From: Rhizorhabdus wittichii RW1
GTDB taxonomy: Bacteria > Pseudomonadota > Alphaproteobacteria > Sphingomonadales > Sphingomonadaceae
Length of the DNA: 64,000 nucleotides
Direction of reading: 5' to 3'
NCBI GenBank assembly: GCA_000016765.1
Contig: CP000699.1
Span: 992,001 to 1,056,000 of the forward strand
In this document: positions 61,843 to 64,000 of the stretch, piece after piece
How the letters are laid out: each line of letters opens with the position of its first letter
Position numbering within the stretch: position 1 is the first letter of the stretch
Notes under the pieces: model-generated
Seen by the model: only the letters and a program-made list of their open reading frames with translations
What the model was told of the DNA's origin: nothing
Database searches by the model: none
Translations under genes and position numbers: made by a program

Positions 61843-64000
61843 TGAGCCGCGCTCCTTCGGGATCATAGAGGGTGGGTTGGACGATCGTGGCGGTCAGCCG
61901 GCGCCCCCCATGCTCCAGCGCGACCGTCTCCCCGACCCGGCCGGTGCCGCCATGGACGAGCGCCAGCGCGACGCCCCGGCCGAACACCGGGCTATGGACG
62001 CTCGACGTGACGAAGCCGTCGCTGGCGCGATCCGCCCCCTCGCCACGAACCAGATGCGCGCCGATCGGCAGCGGCTCCATACCCTCCGCGCGCAGCCCGA
62101 CGAGCTGGAGCCGCGCCGGGTCCTGGTGCAGCGCGAGCATCAGCGAACGCTTGCCGGCGAAGTCTCCCTTGCGCCGCAGGACATGGTCCCAGCCGATGTT
62201 GAGCGGCGTCGTGGTGCCGTCGGTATCGGCGCCGATGTGCAGATAGCCCTTTTCGAGGCGCAGCAGGTTCCACGCGTCGATGCCGATCGGGGTCAGCCCA
62301 TATCGGCCACCGAGCCGCATCAGCACGTCCCACAGCTCGGCGGTGCGGCCGGTCGGCACGTTGATCTCATAGGAGGTCTCGCCGGTGTAGCTCACCCGCA
62401 TGACCCGCGCCTCGATCCCCGCGACGGTGCCGGCCTGGAAGCTCATGTGCGGGAAGGCCTCGGCCCCCAGCGGGAAGCTCGTCCCCGCCTCGGCGAGCAG
62501 GTCGCGGGCGCGCGGGCCGGTGAGCGTCACCACCGACCAGCTCGTCGTCAAGGGAGCGACCAGCACGTCATGGTCGACGAACTCGCACTGGAGCCATTCC
62601 TCCAGCCAGGCGGCGATCCGGTCCGCGCCGGCGCTCGACGCGCCGACCAGGAAATGGTCCTCGCCCAGCCGGACGCAGACGCCGTCGTCGATGACGACCC
62701 CCAGCTCGTTGAGCATCAGCCCGTAGCGGACCTTGCCGAGCTTCAGCGTCGACATGGTATTGGCATAGATGAAGTCGAGCAGCTTGCCCGCGTCGGGGCC
62801 GCGCACCTCGATCTTGCCGAGCGGCGAGCCGTCGAAGATGCCGACCCCGTCGCGCACCGCCCGCGCCTCGCGCTGCTCGGCCTCGAACCGGCTCTCGCCA
62901 GCGCGGGGATAGGCCGACGGGCGGAGCCAGCCATAATCCTCCATGATCGCTCCCAGTGCGACATGGCGGTCGTGCAGGGCCAGCCGCCGCAGCGGCCGCA
63001 GCAATTCGCCATGGGCGCGGCCGGCGAAGGCGCCGAGCGCGACCGGCACGAAGGGGAAGCGGAAGCGCGTCGTCCCGGTCTCGGCGATGCCCTGCCCGGT
63101 CAGCCCGGCCATGATCGCCAGCGCGTTGACGTTGGAGGTCTTGCCCTGGTCGGACGCCATGCCGAGCGTAGTGTAGCGCTTGAGATGCTCGACCGAGCGG
63201 AAGCTCTCGCGCGCGGCAAGGCCGATATCGTCGGCGCTGACGTCGTTCTGCATGTCGACGAAGGCCTTGCCCGGCGCGTCGATCCGCCAGCAGGCGGTGA
63301 CGGCCGGCGCCGGATGCGCGTCGGTCGCGCGCGGCGCGGCGCCGTCGCCGTCGCCCGTTCCGGCGGCATGGCCGCTCGCCAGCGCCCCGTCCAGCGTCCG
63401 CAGCCCGGCGGCGGCGCCGGCCGACCGTTCGTTCTGCACCGACTGGGCGGGGCGGAAGGCGGTCAGTTCCTCGTCGAAGGCGAGCCGCCCGCCCGATTGG
63501 GAGAAGAGGCCGACATTCGGGTTGCTGCCGCCCGACATCGCCAGCAGGTCGCAGGCGAGGCGCAGCGTGCCGCCGTCCGCCTGCCGGGCCGTCACCTCGC
63601 GCAACGCCTTTGCGCCCCGCGTCGCCACCACGGACGCGCCGCGCAGCAACGGGATGCCGAGCGTCTCGACCGAGGCCGCGACCGCCGTGTCGACGTCGGC
63701 CCGCGTGTCGACCACCGCCGCCACCGTGCCCCCGGCGGCCCGGAAGGCGACGGCGGTGCGATAGGCCTCGTCATTGTTGGTGAAGATCACCGCCCGATCA
63801 CCCGCGCGGACGCCGTAGCGCGCCAGATAATGGCGCACCGCGCTCGCCAGCATGACGCCGGGCCGGTCGTTGCCGGGGAACACCAGCGGCCGCTCGATCG
63901 CGCCGGTGGCGAGGACCACCCTGCCCGCCCGCACCTGCCATTGCCGGTAGCGCGGCAGGTGCGCCGGGGCGGCGGGATCGTCGCCCGACACCGCCTCGAT
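61835..64000 (-). CDS. soxA: Sarcosine oxidase, alpha subunit (5' end outside the window)
   Basis: About 721 codons are present and the gene runs off the right edge (an in-frame GTG at 63991 is internal). The visible part begins in the nucleotide-binding region (VVLATGAIERPLVFPGNDRPG, in two pieces), passes through the TACWRIDAPGKAFVDMQNDVS linker and the cofactor region, and ends in a GcvT-like folate-binding domain (EVRGPDAGKLLDF, SYTGETSYEINVP, WNLLRLEKGYLHIG). With SoxB/D/G it oxidises sarcosine to glycine, passing the methyl carbon to tetrahydrofolate. Confidence 0.95.
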   Translation of the reverse strand: MEAVSGDDPAAPAHLPRYRQWQVRAGRVVLATGAIERPLVFPGNDRPGVMLASAVRHYLARYGVRAGDRAVIFTNNDEAYRTAVAFRAAGGTVAAVVDTRADVDTAVAASVETLGIPLLRGASVVATRGAKALREVTARQADGGTLRLACDLLAMSGGSNPNVGLFSQSGGRLAFDEELTAFRPAQSVQNERSAGAAAGLRTLDGALASGHAAGTGDGDGAAPRATDAHPAPAVTACWRIDAPGKAFVDMQNDVSADDIGLAARESFRSVEHLKRYTTLGMASDQGKTSNVNALAIMAGLTGQGIAETGTTRFRFPFVPVALGAFAGRAHGELLRPLRRLALHDRHVALGAIMEDYGWLRPSAYPRAGESRFEAEQREARAVRDGVGIFDGSPLGKIEVRGPDAGKLLDFIYANTMSTLKLGKVRYGLMLNELGVVIDDGVCVRLGEDHFLVGASSAGADRIAAWLEEWLQCEFVDHDVLVAPLTTSWSVVTLTGPRARDLLAEAGTSFPLGAEAFPHMSFQAGTVAGIEARVMRVSYTGETSYEINVPTGRTAELWDVLMRLGGRYGLTPIGIDAWNLLRLEKGYLHIGADTDGTTTPLNIGWDHVLRRKGDFAGKRSLMLALHQDPARLQLVGLRAEGMEPLPIGAHLVRGEGADRASDGFVTSSVHSPVFGRGVALALVHGGTGRVGETVALEHGGRRLTATIVQPTLYDPEGARLNG

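Overview
The window looks like a chromosomal accessory region of a sphingomonad-type alphaproteobacterium (Sphingomonas/Sphingobium/Novosphingobium group). The basis is high GC, five intact TonB-dependent receptors (TBDRs) plus one broken one, Tat-exported hydrolases, aromatic meta-cleavage lower-pathway genes and a sarcosine-oxidase/C1-folate locus. This is inference from gene content; no rRNA or taxonomic marker is present. I saw no tRNA, CRISPR array or prophage.

Layout. (1) 1-8.7 kb: an SMR-like small membrane protein and a UbiX-type flavin prenyltransferase (+) converge on a minus-strand run of cysteine hydrolase, TBDR, UbiD-type decarboxylase, MFS transporter and a TIGR02444 protein. 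This suggests uptake and decarboxylation of an aromatic or unsaturated acid. (2) 8.69-11.21 kb: an IS21-family element (istA-istB) has cut a TBDR, leaving only its 3' end, and also abuts a truncated reading frame on the other side. (3) 11.3-13.7 kb: alpha/beta hydrolase, 2-keto-4-pentenoate hydratase and 4-oxalocrotonate decarboxylase genes, translationally coupled, without a ring-cleavage gene. (4) 13.7-33 kb: a peptide/amide island. An amidohydrolase and a TBDR (-) lie opposite M14, M20 and M19 peptidases and an MFS permease (+). These converge on an operon of ECF sigma, FecR, STN-domain TBDR, penicillin-acylase and beta-lactamase-fold serine hydrolase (-). The sigma gene and the receptor share the promoter-like motif CCTAGGAA-N16-TCTA. 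(5) 33-42.3 kb: a TBDR, a short-chain dehydrogenase (SDR) and a large MalT-type LuxR regulator (-) face an amidase, polysaccharide deacetylase and second SDR (+). (6) 42.3-64 kb: Rieske oxygenase, TBDR and CocE/NonD hydrolase (-) with a divergent LysR; then AraC regulator, small unknown protein, MFS and a second CocE/NonD hydrolase (+); then a minus-strand run soxA(partial)-soxG-purU-folD, a dimethylglycine/sarcosine-dehydrogenase-like flavoprotein, a third CocE/NonD hydrolase and a proline-iminopeptidase-like hydrolase.

The recurring plan is outer-membrane receptor, periplasmic or exported hydrolase, inner-membrane MFS permease, cytoplasmic oxidation. The two most interesting units are the cell-surface-signalling acylase/peptidase island (about 13.7-32.9 kb) and the possible ester-hydrolysis plus N-demethylation unit (about 42.3-64 kb). 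Their substrates are not shown by the sequence.
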